DNA of 64,000 nt from Ascoidea rubescens DSM 1968 (taxonomy: Eukaryota > Ascomycota > Saccharomycetes > Ascoideales > Ascoideaceae), in the NCBI RefSeq assembly GCF_001661345.1, contig NW_017962925.1:124001-188000 (forward strand), given 5' to 3'. Positions 1-15,962 of this stretch are shown one piece after another. A program made the position numbers and the translations under genes. The notes beneath the pieces are model-generated. The model did not search any database. It had not been told where the DNA came from and saw nothing but the letters and a program-made list of their open reading frames with translations. How positions within the stretch are numbered: position 1 is the first letter of the stretch; the number at the start of each line of letters is the position of its first letter.

Positions 1-265
1 CCTTTCTTCTAGCATTATTTTGTTTATTGCGCTTGATTAATTTTTCAATTTTACATTTGATTTTAATTTTTTATAGTTTTTTTATTTTGTTTCAATATTT
101 TTGGTTTTCTTTTAAAATGTTTCTCTTATTTTTTTTCATTAGTTTAGTTGTTTTTTTTATATTTATTTTTTTAATTATCATCTTGATAATAATTTGTATA
201 TTTAGGATATAGTATAATTGCATATTTAATAATCACCATATTTTTAGTTATATAAATAAAAACAA
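1..265. other. AT-rich flank, no gene seen
   Basis: Very AT- and T-rich sequence 3' of the RidA-family gene. A 61-codon open frame here encodes only a hydrophobic low-complexity peptide and is not credible as a gene. No RNA gene was recognised. Confidence 0.6.
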
Positions 266-756
266 TCATAATTTGGCAAGTTTATCAAGATCATCATATT
301 CGGCAACACATTCTAATTCAACTAAAATTTGATTATTTGGAAAGCCAACCACAACACAACTTCTTGCTGGTTGAGTAGTAAAATATTGAGCATAAACTTT
401 GTTAACAGCAGCAGCACCTTTAGGATTTGCAACAAATAATAAAACCTTTAAAACCTTTGATAAATTAGAACCGGCTGCAATAAGAGTTTTTTCTAAGCTT
501 TTAATAGCCAAATGCTAAAAAACACAAATTAAAATAATTAGTAAGTATGGTCTTCCACTTTTGTCTTATAATGATATTAAAAATCTAGATATTTTCATAC
601 AGTTTGCTCTGTAACATCAGGTGGAAATTCATTATTGTCGTCAGCACCAACATGACCAGAGGCAAAAACATGGCCATTGGATTTGTAAGCTGGAGATAAC
701 AAAGCATTGGATGATGTAGCACCAACTTCTTCCCAAGTGATTTTTTGAACAGCCAT
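266..756 (-). CDS. RidA/YjgF/UK114-family protein, two exons
   Basis: Member of the RidA family, whose members hydrolyse reactive enamine/imine intermediates released by PLP enzymes. Exon 1 is 601..756 (52 codons, starting MAVQKITWEEVG) and exon 2 is 266..514. The 86-nt intron has donor GTATGA, branch TACTAAT and acceptor TAG, and splicing keeps the frame. The joined protein is about 134 residues, the usual family size. The family C-terminal signature region with the conserved Arg is visible as YFTTQPARSCVVVG, followed by the VELECVAEY strand. The N-terminus has no obvious mitochondrial presequence, so a cytosolic form is more likely, but this is inference. It is divergent from LYS1. The family is certain; which paralogue it is cannot be told. 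Confidence 0.9.
515..600 (-). other. Spliceosomal intron in RidA-family gene
   Basis: Read on the minus strand the intron starts GTATGA, has TACTAAT close to its 3' end and ends TTTTTTAG. Its removal joins ...VTEQT to HLAIKSL in frame and restores a full-length RidA fold. Confidence 0.9.
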
Positions 757-2731
<1,975 letters not shown>

Positions 2732-4730
2732 TTTATCATGGTAACATACACAACAGCAATTACAAAGAAAAATAAAAATGAAATAAAAATAAAAATAAAA
2801 GGGAAAATTGTATTATATTTTTTTTAAATAACCAAGTTTTATTATTTTTATTTTTTTTTGTTTTTTTTTTGTTTTTTTGTTTTTTTTAGGATTGTTTATC
2901 TAAATTTGTATTAAATATAATAAAAGATGTCTGTATTGTATTATTAGCATGATTAACTTTCTCAACGCAAAATCGTAAAACAACACTTCAAGTTCGTAAT
3001 TTCAAATTTCAGGTTGGAAATACAATATCTTGTTAGGGTGGTTAGGTTTATTATAAGCAAACCCAAAAGGTGAAGTGAAGCAAAAAAAAATAAAAAAGGT
3101 CTAAACAACTTCATTTAGTATATACTTGACTCTTGTGTATTATTAAAAATAGTGTTACTAATTCCCGTTTTTTATTTCTTTTAAAAAGTCGATCTTAAAA
3201 TTGAATGTAAGAAAAATGTATAATTTTCGATTTTGATTTCCAAAAGGAATTGTATTTCTATTTGAATTGTAATAATTGTAATTTTAAGATATTCTAAGAT
3301 ATCCTAAAATGCAACAATATTAGAATTGTTTGTGACAAAGATTTTGAATTATAATTATGAAAAGTTTATAATTGAAATCTACCAAATAAAACGATTAAAA
3401 CTCGACCAACTGTCGCAAGCTGCTTGTTGAATGAATAAAACGTTTTTTGTGCTGCTTTTTTAGGAATTTAGATAGAAAGAAGCAGTTGGTGGCTAAATAT
3501 GTGTATGTTGTTGTGCTATTTGCAGATTTAGCTTGTGCTGGTGGTAGTGATTAGCTTTTAGAAAAGAGATTGTGCAGATAGAGAAACAAATTTAAAGGGC
3601 ATAGAAGAAGGTGACTGTTTCTTTTTAAGGACATACAATTGTAAACAGTTCTACGAAGAAGATTTGTATTTAAGCTACGAAGGGGATTTGCTTTGTGTTT
3701 AAGCTTTTGTGTAGAAAGAGGAGCTGATATTTAATAAAGGTGTTACGAATCTTGCAATTGTTTGGGGTGTTATTGCAGACAGATAAAAATAGTGTAGATG
3801 TGGATTATCCTTAGGAAATGGAGATAATGTGGTTATCTTTGAAAATAAGGGATTCAAATAGTTAGACATTTTGATCGTTATTCAAGCCCAAGGTATTGAG
3901 AAATTAATAACCTCATTTTAGATTTTGAAAGTATCATGATTTTACATCCATCTAAATGGTTATTAGTGGTTATATAGTGGATTTGAATTAATAAACAGTT
4001 ATCGTGTTGCATAGTGGTTTCTTTCGTGAAAAGAAGAGTTTGTCTGTATTTCATTGTATTTCATTGTATTTCGTTGTGTTTTGTTGTGTTTTGTTGTTTC
4101 CACATTCGCGTTAACATTTGTTTCTAGAATCAAAGAAAGCAGAAAGTGGATGAGTTTCAACGGTTGGCATCTTTTTCAGATAAACTCTCACCACCTTTTG
4201 CATGAATTGAAGCAACTGTTTTCTTCTGAAAACGAATTATAATTCTACTTTGGGTCTTTTGGCCATTTTTATCTTTATTGGTTTTGGTAAAGGTTTGCAA
4301 ATTTTGTATTCTTTTCACAATATTTTGCCCAAAAATGATGACATAATAAAAGTAAATAATTTTTATTTTAAATTTCCAAATATCTTAAAAAAAACCAAAC
4401 TCTATACAGACTGTGAATTCGTTTATATTCGACCAACCTAAATTAGCTGAATCTAATCTGATTAACTGTTCTCAGGCAGAAAATACTCTTCAAACATTGG
4501 CCAGGGTGGATTAGAACTCAAAAGTCTCGCTGCTAGAAATCTTACTTTCTGGCAGATAGTTTAGTTTGTTTCTATTAATTGTCATCATCAATCCACGAAA
4601 AAAGGGATAGCTTTGTGAGGTCTTTATAAACTAATTCAATATGCATATATGCTAACACAGCGAAAGCAGATAATTTATTTTCTGATTCTGGTTCCTTATA
4701 ACATATATATATATCCCATTCTCTTTACAA
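2732..4730. other. 2 kb stretch without a recognised gene
   Basis: AT-rich; open frames are at most about 63 codons and look non-coding. It holds the LYS1 3' end and the upstream region of the Cys-tailed gene, including an alternating TA run at about 4701..4712 that could serve as a TATA element. A 9-bp stem (CTGCTAGAA / TTCTGGCAG, about 4530..4554) with a 7-nt loop is visible. I could not assign an ncRNA. Confidence 0.5.
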
Positions 4731-4834
4731 TGCAGCGCTACCATCGAGTTATCACATATACCCAACCTGCAATTGATTTCTTGAAGAACCAAGTCCACAC
4801 ACCCACTTGGTACAATGTCACATTTAACTGTTGA
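4731..4834 (+). other. uORF overlapping the next gene's start
   Basis: A 34-codon ATG frame opening with MQRYHRVITYTQPAIDF runs past the ATG at 4815 in another frame and stops at 4832..4834. It lies just 3' of the TA-rich run. It is either a translated leader peptide that would limit initiation at 4815, or simply upstream of the transcription start. Confidence 0.35.
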
Positions 4835-5597
4835 AGGTGAGAGATCATATCACAGAACGTTGATCCAGGACGCTTTATACCAGTACAGAAACGACGTGAT
4901 CCAGTATAGGTCCTTTGAGGACATTGCAATTGAGTTGGAAGAGTTGGTGTTTGTGCACGAGCAGAAAAGAATCACAGACTTCTATTTATTAAAATGCCAC
5001 GAGATTGTTTTCTTCGTTGAGAATTACATCTCAACGCTCCTCCCCAACTTGTTAAAGCGAGTGATGAAAGATGAGTTCCAGTTGGCAGACTTGGTCAACA
5101 AAAGCAAAGAGATAGTGCTCTTTGAGGAGTTGAAGAGAGACCGGACCATGAGCTTCCAGAAAAACAGCAAAAGCAACAAAAACAGCAAAAACAGCAACCA
5201 GCGCCAATATGGCTTCAGAACCTACAACAACGACTACGTCGACAACCCCCAGGCCAACATCGACTTCGGCTCGCACTTTCTCAACACCAACAAGCTCTCG
5301 TCAGCGCTTCTTTCCAACTGCTCCCAGAGACTCTTGAGCTGCAGTTACTTGAACGCCACCCAGCAGCTCATCATCAACACCAACTATCTCGCCTCGATGG
5401 TCCTCAAGCCCGGCACGCGCCTCGACTGCCTCTTCTGCTGTGGCAAAAAATGCTGCTCCAACTATTGCACTCGCCCCAATCGTCGCTCCCGCACCGCCTC
5501 CACCAGCCCCAGCGTCGACCTCTGGTGCTCGTGCCTGAAGTGTGGCGAGACCTGGACCGCGAGGTACGCGAGGGACGAGGCCTGTTTCTCGCTCTGA
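4815..5597 (+). CDS. Unknown protein with Cys-rich C-terminus
   Basis: 260 residues; I do not recognise the family. The N-terminal half (about residues 10-100) is a well-mixed helical sequence (RSYHRTLIQDALYQYRND, then VFVHEQKRITDFYLL) that looks like a folded domain. Residues 110-150 are Lys/Asn/Ser-rich. The C-terminal 60 residues hold a dense cysteine set, CLFCCGKKCCSNYC followed by CSCLKCGETW, that could bind zinc. The 3' half is much richer in G and C than its surroundings, with C-ending codons. One CLKC leucine is a CTG codon, so its identity depends on the species' code. The start at 4815 is the first ATG of the frame. Confidence 0.7.
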   Translation: MSHLTVEGERSYHRTLIQDALYQYRNDVIQYRSFEDIAIELEELVFVHEQKRITDFYLLKCHEIVFFVENYISTLLPNLLKRVMKDEFQLADLVNKSKEIVLFEELKRDRTMSFQKNSKSNKNSKNSNQRQYGFRTYNNDYVDNPQANIDFGSHFLNTNKLSSALLSNCSQRLLSCSYLNATQQLIINTNYLASMVLKPGTRLDCLFCCGKKCCSNYCTRPNRRSRTASTSPSVDLWCSCLKCGETWTARYARDEACFSL

Positions 5598-5937
5598 TTG
5601 GCTCCTGTCCTGTGCTTACATATACTATACTTTCCCCATTATAATATACAATCTTCTACTTTTGCTACGCATCAAAGACGATGGAGACACAATGTACATT
5701 AATGACGATATGAGTGATGATAGTTCAGACAAAAAACAGTAGATACTAAAACAATAAAGTTTGGTGAGAATAAAAGATGCAAAACGAAAGTAAAAAAATT
5801 CTGAAAAAAAATGAGATGAGAAAAAGTAAAATAAAATAAAGTAAAATAAAATAAAAATAAAATAAAAATAAAATAAACAAATAAACAAATAAACTCCATA
5901 AAACAGATTAAGAAAGATGAAATGCAATAAAAATTAT
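5598..5937. other. Convergent 3' region, AAAT-rich
   Basis: Between two convergent genes. It contains an A-rich run of AAAAT/AAATA units at about 5826..5890. No gene seen. Confidence 0.5.
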
Positions 5938-8547
<2,610 letters not shown>

Positions 8548-9935
8548 GATGAGGTGGATATAGAAATGATGGGTGAATATTTAAGTGAATAAGTGAGTAA
8601 GTGAGTAGATTAGGAGAAGAAATAGAGAGAGAAACTATGCCACATTTAATAAAAAAAGAAGAGTTGAATATGATATAATGAAGGGATTTTAATTATGGAA
8701 TAACAGAAGATGAGATTAAATTAAAGTATAAATTTTGATAAATTTTGATGATTTGGTTTGATTTCGATTAATTTGATTTGATGAGATAATGATTTGAGAC
8801 AATAGGAAAGAAATAAAAAGAATATGAGGATGATCTGATGATGATGGATGATTGGGATATATAAATAAATGGAAAAACAAAAAAAAATAAAGAGATATAA
8901 AAATAGGAAGATATGGATTAAATATTATTAAATATGAGATCGATTGAAGAATTAGAGTAATAATAAAAAAGTGGAAAAAACAAGAGAAAAACAAGAAAAA
9001 AACACACACAATAGATTGAAATAGATTGATAAATTTAACTAAAAAATTTCTTATTTCCTTATTTGAGAAAGTGGAAATTGAGATCAGATGTTTAAAAAAG
9101 AGAGAGTGAAATAGAAGGTGAAATAGAAAGTTAACTTTTTTTTTGTTTTTTACTTTCAAGTTATTGAGCAGATTTGGAGAGTAGTAAACTGGGATATACT
9201 TTAATAGGATAATAGGATAGTGGGATAGTAGGATAATAGGTTGATAGGTTAATGAATTACTAGATTAATAGGTTAATAGGTTGGGAGATTAATAGAGGAA
9301 TAAAATAAATCTTTCAAAATGAAACCGTTAGACGCGGATTGAGAAATAACCAAATAAAGCAGCAAGAAAAAACAACAGAGCTGGATTGAAGAGGAAAAGG
9401 ATGGAAAAAGTAGCAAAGAGGAAATAATGAGTTGATTGATCGAAGGAACAGGGAAGCAAGGAATTGAACAGGCCAATTGGCGATAGATGAAGAAAGCCAG
9501 TGAGCTAATAAGGGAAAATTGGGAGATTTATATAAGATATTGTGGTAGCAATGTGGGAGTGATGGCAGCGGCAGAGGAATTGATGGTTTTCTGATGGTTT
9601 TCCAGATGGGAAGGGAGTTGAATTGGAGATGAATAAGAGAGGAAGCGAGATAAAAGCAATGATTGCAAGAGATGGTTAGTTTAGTGATCCAGTGTAGTAT
9701 AATATGATTAATAACTGGTGCTAGTGGTAAAAATAAAGTAAAATATATTGAAATGAAACAAAAGCAGAAAAAATAAAATAAAATAAAATAAAATAAAATA
9801 AAATAAAATAAAATAAAGTAAAATAAAGTAAAATAAAAATAAAATAAGTAAATAAATAAGAAAATAAAATAAATAAATGAGATAAAATGCTAGGAACTGG
9901 AAATAGGAAGATTATATGATTATATAGAAACTGGC
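8548..9935. other. Long upstream region of zinc-finger gene
   Basis: About 1.4 kb of AT-rich DNA with short direct repeats (AATAGGATAGTGGGATAGTAGG-type at about 9200..9300). A minus-strand frame of 147 codons lies here but encodes low-complexity hydrophobic sequence and is not called. Probably the 5' regulatory region of the zinc-finger gene. Confidence 0.5.
9769..9850. repeat. AAAAT pentanucleotide microsatellite
   Basis: About ten perfect 5-bp AAAAT units followed by degenerate AAAGT-containing copies. Confidence 0.9.
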
Positions 9936-10244
9936 TCAGCGCTTAACAAACCCAGATTTGCACTGTTTTTCGCAGCTTTCCTCTTCCTCTTCCTTCTCCA
10001 GACCCAAACAGATTCTGGGCCTTGAAACGCTCACGCCGGCTTCAACCACAAGAGACGGAGTTGCGCGTCTCTTGTCCATCCCCTCCACGCTAATGGTTCT
10101 GGTGGTGCTGCTGCTGTTGGGGCCAGTGCTGTGGAAAGGAGCTGGTGCTTTTGTATCCTGTGCTCCTGTGGGCCTCCTGGCGAAGGGGTCTTTCTTTGCT
10201 GGACCTGACTCTGGCGGCGGTTGCAAGTTGCTAGTCCATGGCAT
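9936..10244 (-). CDS. Doubtful small ORF in GC-rich island
   Basis: 102 codons from the ATG at 10244. The frame stays open about 33 codons further upstream with no ATG, so a 5' exon is possible, but no donor was found nearby. The predicted protein is Pro/Ser/Thr-rich with a basic centre and an acidic EKEEEEES stretch near the C-terminus. I do not recognise it. Base composition is far richer in G+C than both flanks. The opposite strand is also open over the same span, so coding status is uncertain. Confidence 0.35.
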   Translation of the reverse strand: MPWTSNLQPPPESGPAKKDPFARRPTGAQDTKAPAPFHSTGPNSSSTTRTISVEGMDKRRATPSLVVEAGVSVSRPRICLGLEKEEEEESCEKQCKSGFVKR

Positions 10245-10340
10245 TTGGCTGGTGGCAACAGCTGCACCGTAGGTTACTGGTGCTAACTTCTGGTTCCAGG
10301 TCGAGGTGTGTTGGAATATGAGCTGTGTTTTTGTTCAGCT

Positions 10341-10420
10341 ACCTCCATCCAACACTATCCAACACTATCCACAGACATCCACAGACATCCAAAGATGTCC
10401 AAACATATCCAACAATCTTC
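10341..10420. repeat. Eight 10-bp units with TCC in phase
   Basis: Eight consecutive 10-nt units, most ending in ATCC: ACCTCCATCC, AACACTATCC (twice), ACAGACATCC (twice), AAAGATGTCC, AAACATATCC and AACAATCTTC. The period is close to one DNA helical turn. The array begins 97 bp upstream of the ATG of the doubtful ORF at 10244. Confidence 0.85.
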
Positions 10421-11262
10421 AACAATTGATCGTCTGATTCATCCAACAGCAAATATCTGGATCAATTCACTCAACAGAAAAATGCAAATCAACCCATTAT
10501 TCTCAAACTGATTGGGCAAATGCTTCTCGATTATGTTTTGGCTTCACATCATTTCATATTAATGCTGTTAGTGTCCATTTATCTCACGTAAAATACCACT
10601 AATCATTTCATGTTATTATATTTATTTATATCTCATTATATTCTAAGGTAGATATTGTATAGAATTAATAACATCTTAATAATACATTATTATTTGGTTC
10701 TTTTCTTATTTGATTCTTTCATTATTTTATTTATTTTTTATTTATTATAATGATTTTTCATTCCATTAAAGTTTTGAAAATCGAACATCCAAGCCCATCC
10801 TGCAATTACTTAATAAATAAATGATCACTGATTACCACTAATTACTGGAAATTGGTAGTGATGGTTCTAATGAATTGAGTAATTTATTTTATTATTTAAT
10901 CTTATATTAAATTTTACAAGGATTCGATTCGGTATATATACCACTAGATATTATTAGGAATAGCCCTGATGGCATTTATGCTGAGAAAATAAGATTTGCT
11001 TAACAACAAATCAAAAATCTTATTCCAGTTTAATTCTATTAATCAATCTTATCATCGGTTATTTTAATCCATTTATTTATTAATCTAATTAATTTCGAAC
11101 CATGTCATGGTTTATTTTTTCATCTGATTGGATTACTTAATTAATTGGGTTATTATTATTTTATTATTATTTTATAATTATTTCATTTTATTATTATTAT
11201 TTCGTTCTAGATATAATAATAATTTCACTAATTTCACTACTTGAAATTTAAAAATAGATATA

Positions 11263-11310
<48 letters not shown>
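11263..11310. repeat. AAT/ATT self-complementary repeat
   Basis: AAT units run directly into ATT units, forming a near-perfect inverted repeat able to form a long A-T hairpin. Confidence 0.8.
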
Positions 11311-11313
<3 letters not shown>

Positions 11314-11504
11314 TCTACTACTACTATAATTCAATCATGATATAAACAAATGACAAATTAAAGAAGTGACGAAATTAAAACATCAGTATATTACTTACTA
11401 GTCAATGACAAATGTAAACAGGGAATAAAAAGAATAAAAATAAAAGAATAAAAGGAATAAAGGGATTAAAAAGAACAAATAAAATACAACCTTCTATCAA
11501 CTCT

Positions 11505-13025
11505 TCAGCGCCCAAAGTACTTTATCTCAAAGGGTCGAATTGCATTGAATCCCACAAAGGCAAAGCTGGCTCCCAACTCAAACCCAATGTCTCCTCCATA
11601 ATCCCCAATCTGCTGCGCAATCTTCCCCATATACCACGTCTGGTTCATTCCCAACACCACCCCGGCGATTCCACAGCAGAATCCAAAGGCTCCTGCAATT
11701 CCAACAGGCGTCTTTTCCTTATCCAAGTAGTCGTCGGCATTATACCCTTTGAACCCTCTTCGGTAGATAAAGTGCTCAGACAACCCCATGCTGATATAAA
11801 TAGCCAAATAGTACCCAATAATATTCATGAAATTCTCCATCACATCTTCAAACTCATAGTATGCAGGAATACAAATCGCCAATGTAACAAAATTGCCAAA
11901 CAACGACCAAACAATTCTAGGAACTCTCTGAAACTTTGAGTAAAGAGCCTGGGCACACATTGCAATCGAATACATGTTGGGAATATTGTTCGAAATCGTT
12001 GATAACGCCAACATCACACAGCAAAATTGCCCAAATCCATGGAGCGAATCTTCAACCAAAATACCATACACTAATCCTCCAACAGAATACTCATTGTACA
12101 ACTCGCTCCATCTTTCACTGGTAAATGTCCCAGTACCACAAGCTGCTCCCAATATCAACGTGAAAATCAATGGCATGCTCAATCCACAAAGAACCCCAAA
12201 GAAAATCCTGTAGGGATTGGTCTTTGGTGACATATACGTTGTATAATCTGCTGCATATGTCGTCCATCCAGCTGCAAATCCAAAAACTGTACCACCAAAT
12301 GAAAGCACATTGCCTGCCCCTGTTCTACCTGTTGAATACTCCCCAGCATCAAAGTTCCCCGAAATTTTCATTCTTGCAATTATAATCAAAAAAATAATCG
12401 CATTGGGGATCCATGCAAACATCTCATAGTAATGCACAACATTATACCCGAAAAATGTCACGATAATCGTGCAAATCACCAAAATCAAACACCCAGCCCA
12501 TGGTGGTAAGGCTTTATCATTAACTATATGCAACAACTGTGCTGATGCCATTATATTAACTGCTCCCCATCCAACACAAGCAACGCAATTGATAAGTGCA
12601 AAAATTCTCATTCCAGCATCTCCAACCAAAAACCTTGACAAAATTATCTGTCTCAATCCAAATTTAGACCCAAACACCGAAAAGAACGCCACTGGAGTGG
12701 CCCCAATCAACGTGAAAAAGATAATAACCAACACACACTGGTAAAATCCCAATCCAAACACTGTTATTCCCAACGCTCCTAGCGAAAAGGTGGCGATAAC
12801 CAAATTGGCGGCCAACCACATCGATGCTGCATTCCAAATCGATGTTTGTGTTCGTTCTTCTTCTTTCACTCTTTCAATGCCTCGGATTTCAATCTTTAAT
12901 GTCTTGGCTATTTTATCAAAATAACTCAATTCTTTATTCTCAATCCCTTGTTCCATTCCTTGTTCATTTCCATTTTCCAACATATCGTCAAGGGACTTTT
13001 CTGATGTGAATTTTTCCTTTCCCAT
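11505..13025 (-). CDS. FCY2: Purine-cytosine permease (NCS1 family)
   Basis: 506-residue plasma-membrane H+ symporter for cytosine, adenine, guanine and hypoxanthine. A hydrophilic N-terminal tail of about 65 residues ends in IERVKEEERTQTSIWNAASMW, the stretch preceding the first membrane helix in Fcy2 proteins. About twelve membrane segments follow. The conserved NCS1 regions GFAAGWTTYAADYTTYM (substrate and cation site) and STISNNIPNMYS are intact. The length is close to S. cerevisiae Fcy2 (533). Fcy2, Fcy21 and Fcy22 cannot be told apart by eye; the symbol is for the family. The start is the first ATG and gives a normal tail length. Confidence 0.93.
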   Translation of the reverse strand: MGKEKFTSEKSLDDMLENGNEQGMEQGIENKELSYFDKIAKTLKIEIRGIERVKEEERTQTSIWNAASMWLAANLVIATFSLGALGITVFGLGFYQCVLVIIFFTLIGATPVAFFSVFGSKFGLRQIILSRFLVGDAGMRIFALINCVACVGWGAVNIMASAQLLHIVNDKALPPWAGCLILVICTIIVTFFGYNVVHYYEMFAWIPNAIIFLIIIARMKISGNFDAGEYSTGRTGAGNVLSFGGTVFGFAAGWTTYAADYTTYMSPKTNPYRIFFGVLCGLSMPLIFTLILGAACGTGTFTSERWSELYNEYSVGGLVYGILVEDSLHGFGQFCCVMLALSTISNNIPNMYSIAMCAQALYSKFQRVPRIVWSLFGNFVTLAICIPAYYEFEDVMENFMNIIGYYLAIYISMGLSEHFIYRRGFKGYNADDYLDKEKTPVGIAGAFGFCCGIAGVVLGMNQTWYMGKIAQQIGDYGGDIGFELGASFAFVGFNAIRPFEIKYFGR

Positions 13026-14802
13026 TTTTAATCAAAAACCCAAAAAATTTATCAACTTTTATTTAAATTATTCAAATTATTCAAATTATTCAAATAATGA
13101 TTCGAATAATGATTCAAATAATGATTGAGATAATAATTAAAATAATCAAAATTTTCTTATTCCCTCTCTCTAAATACGAACGCTGAAAAAGAAATTAAAA
13201 AAATTAAAAAAATGGGAATAAAACAATTTTATATTGTTTTATTACCAATACCTCACAAACTTAATATCAGTCCAATAAAACTTAATACCAACTTATCAAT
13301 CCATTTTCATCCTTGGTATTCTCAATAGTTATGTATACAAAAATTCACCTGAAGAAACATTCTTGGTTGTCTTAGCTCTCCCAACTATTTTTGGCTTATT
13401 TGATTTAAATAATCCTCTGAAAAGCAAATTTATTGACAATATTAAAGACAAAAATTGCATGTTAAAGTGTAAACGTGAAACAAAGCACTTACGGTTTAAT
13501 CAAAACCAAAATCAAAACCAAAATCAAAACCAAAATCAAAATCGAAAACCTGATTCTCTTTTTTAAAATCTTCCACTTCTTTAAACCTTACTCGTCCCTC
13601 TTCATTACAATCTCTCCAATGTTTGCATTCACCTCTGTCCCAAAACACCCATCACTTTGCTTGTAACGCCACACTCCTTTTTAAGCCCTTTCCTACTATC
13701 TCGTTTTCCCAAAACTATTATATTCCAACCCAGCCCTTTCCAACCGCCAAAACCTTCGGCTCACATGCACTGCTTGACTGAAAACGGCCGTTTTTTTTCT
13801 GCCCTCGTAATTCAGATCGCACAAACCACATAACACATCCTATACAAACATTCACTTTCACCTGTGATACCAGGATCCTGTTTACAGAGAAATTCAATAT
13901 TCGAGGGCAGTTTGCCCTCGACTTTCGGATAAATAGACTTTAAGGTGTTAAACAAATTCTTGAAAAGGCTTCATTTGTTTTAAGTTTGCTCTAATTTCCA
14001 CTAATTTTCCAATAAAAAGCTGCTCAATAAATCATTTTATTCACTTTGGGGTCTCTTCAATCATCTCACGTTCATATAACCGGCTTTCATTCGCCAGCTC
14101 TGAAAATGGCCCAAATTGCTCACTGACAGCAGTTCTCACATCGCATATTGCTTATCCTCCAATGGCAACATTAGTACCATTCGAATATAATGCCATCTGA
14201 ATATCCACTTCGAACAGGAATTTGTCTATCTTTAAATATCATCGGTTTGATTATCAGTTATCATCCAGTACTTATTATTCAGACTGCCTCTATTGTTTAT
14301 AACCACTTGATACACTTGATAAACTTGATATTCAACTCACAAAGACTTTCCAAATGCTCCAATTTATCAAAATCAAACATTCACCTAACCTGCTTCTTTA
14401 AACTCTGGCTTTAATTGTGTTGTGTCCTTTATTCACAATTTATCCTAAACTTACTTTTATTCCACAACTGCCATAGATAGATAGCTAAACTTGAAATTTA
14501 TAACAAAAAATAAAAAATAAGCTCCCTAGGCCCTAGGCCCTAGCCTTGTGCTATCTAATTAAAAGAGATAACAAAAAATTATTTTTATTATTCATTTTGT
14601 GATAATCTGATAAAAAAATAATGCAATCAAGTGTCTAGTATAATAAAAATTAAAACAAAATAAAGTGACATAAAATAAAATAAACCAGATATAATTAGAA
14701 CTATTAGAAAAAAGTTAATTTAATCTCAATTAAATCTTGTAAACAACATACAATAAAAATGAACAAAATTGAACAAAATTGAACAAAACTGATAAACGAA
14801 TT
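13026..14802. other. 1.8 kb region between FCY2 and RAP1, no gene
   Basis: Upstream region of the permease and 3' side of RAP1. It contains AATTATTCAAATTATTC direct repeats at about 13068..13135, an AACCAAAATC repeat at 13503..13545, and a CCTAGGCCCTAGGCCCTAG run at about 14525..14543. The longest open frames (about 75 codons) look random. Confidence 0.5.
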
Positions 14803-15534
14803 TTAAATATTATTCATAAAGTTCTTTCTCAATTCAATTCGCTCATGTCCATGTTTTTTCAATAATCTATCCATATCTATACAATTTATTGTGTTATCAT
14901 TCCCATTATTAATAGTATTATTAATAGTATTAATAGAGTTATTTATTTCATATTCTTCAACCCTTCGAAGCCTTTCATCATCTTCTCTTGTCCAAATTCC
15001 AGAAACATTTTCTGGTGGATTAATTCCTGTAACTAAAACATATTTGATATATTTAGGGATTAAACTCAAATCACCACAACAGTTTGTTAGGATTTCTGTA
15101 CCAAATTCTCTTTCAACTCCTAATTCATTATACAATGCTTCCAACAATTCATCTGCTCCTTGCGTCGTGTAATCTCTTGAAACAATTTCATTAACTTTAT
15201 TCAATACCTTTGAAAATGGCATGTCAAAAAATGATGCTAAAAAGAATTTACCTAATGATGACAAATTTACTGAATTTGCTGTATCATCAATTGCGGTATT
15301 AATAAGAGCGATTTGAGATGAAATTTTATGATTATTATGATTATTATCCTTATTATGATTATTATCCTTATTTTCACTATTTTCATTACTACTATGCTTA
15401 TTACCATTCTCTTTACCATTCTCTTTAATGATAATCTTATTAATCATCACATTATTAGGTTTTTCGTAATTACTCAAAATAGTCAAGGCAGTTTTTCGAA
15501 AATTTTCATTTGCATACTGATTTTTATTATTACT

Positions 15535-15608
<74 letters not shown>

Positions 15609-15915
15609 CAAAACTGAAAAGAGAATCAATTTGTAAATTTAATTCAACACCATCAAATTTTTTGGTTTTTAATTTCAACAGGTTATTTTTCAATTGATTA
15701 TTATTATCATTATTATCATTATTATCAATTTTTTCATTTTCTTTTGGAACATTTTTTTTTTGTTTTTTATTTGGTTTAAAATCATTCATATCTTTTAATA
15801 ATAATTGAGTATCAATTACAGTATTTTGGTAATTATTTCCATAAAGTAATAGATTAACAGAATTATTCGATTTTTCGATTGGTGATTTTTGATTTTGATT
15901 TTGATTTTGATTTTG

Positions 15916-15962
<47 letters not shown>

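Larger units (their letters stand above)
10245..11504. other. Intergenic region, no clear gene
   Basis: AT-rich apart from its left edge. It holds the 10-bp phased repeat at 10341..10420 and a self-complementary AAT/ATT run at about 11263..11310. Otherwise nothing recognised; this is the 3' side of the permease gene. Confidence 0.5.

Noticed and set aside
4470-4565. tRNA-like sequence (minus strand GAGTTCTAATCCACCC, with a 9-bp stem and 7-nt loop)
   Set aside because: The T-arm bases do not pair, there is no D-arm or matching acceptor stem, and no clean A box. At best a decayed relic.
8716-9159. 147-codon minus-strand frame
   Set aside because: Phe/Ile/Leu/His low-complexity translation of AT-rich upstream DNA.
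9958-10272. 104-codon plus-strand frame opposite the small ORF at 9936..10244
   Set aside because: Hydrophobic mixture with no family features; at most one of the two strands could be coding, and the minus frame stays open longer.
14525-14543. CCTAGG/CCCTAG repeats next to RAP1 as telomere-like DNA
   Set aside because: Only about three short units, and telomeric repeats in budding yeasts differ; too short to support a claim.
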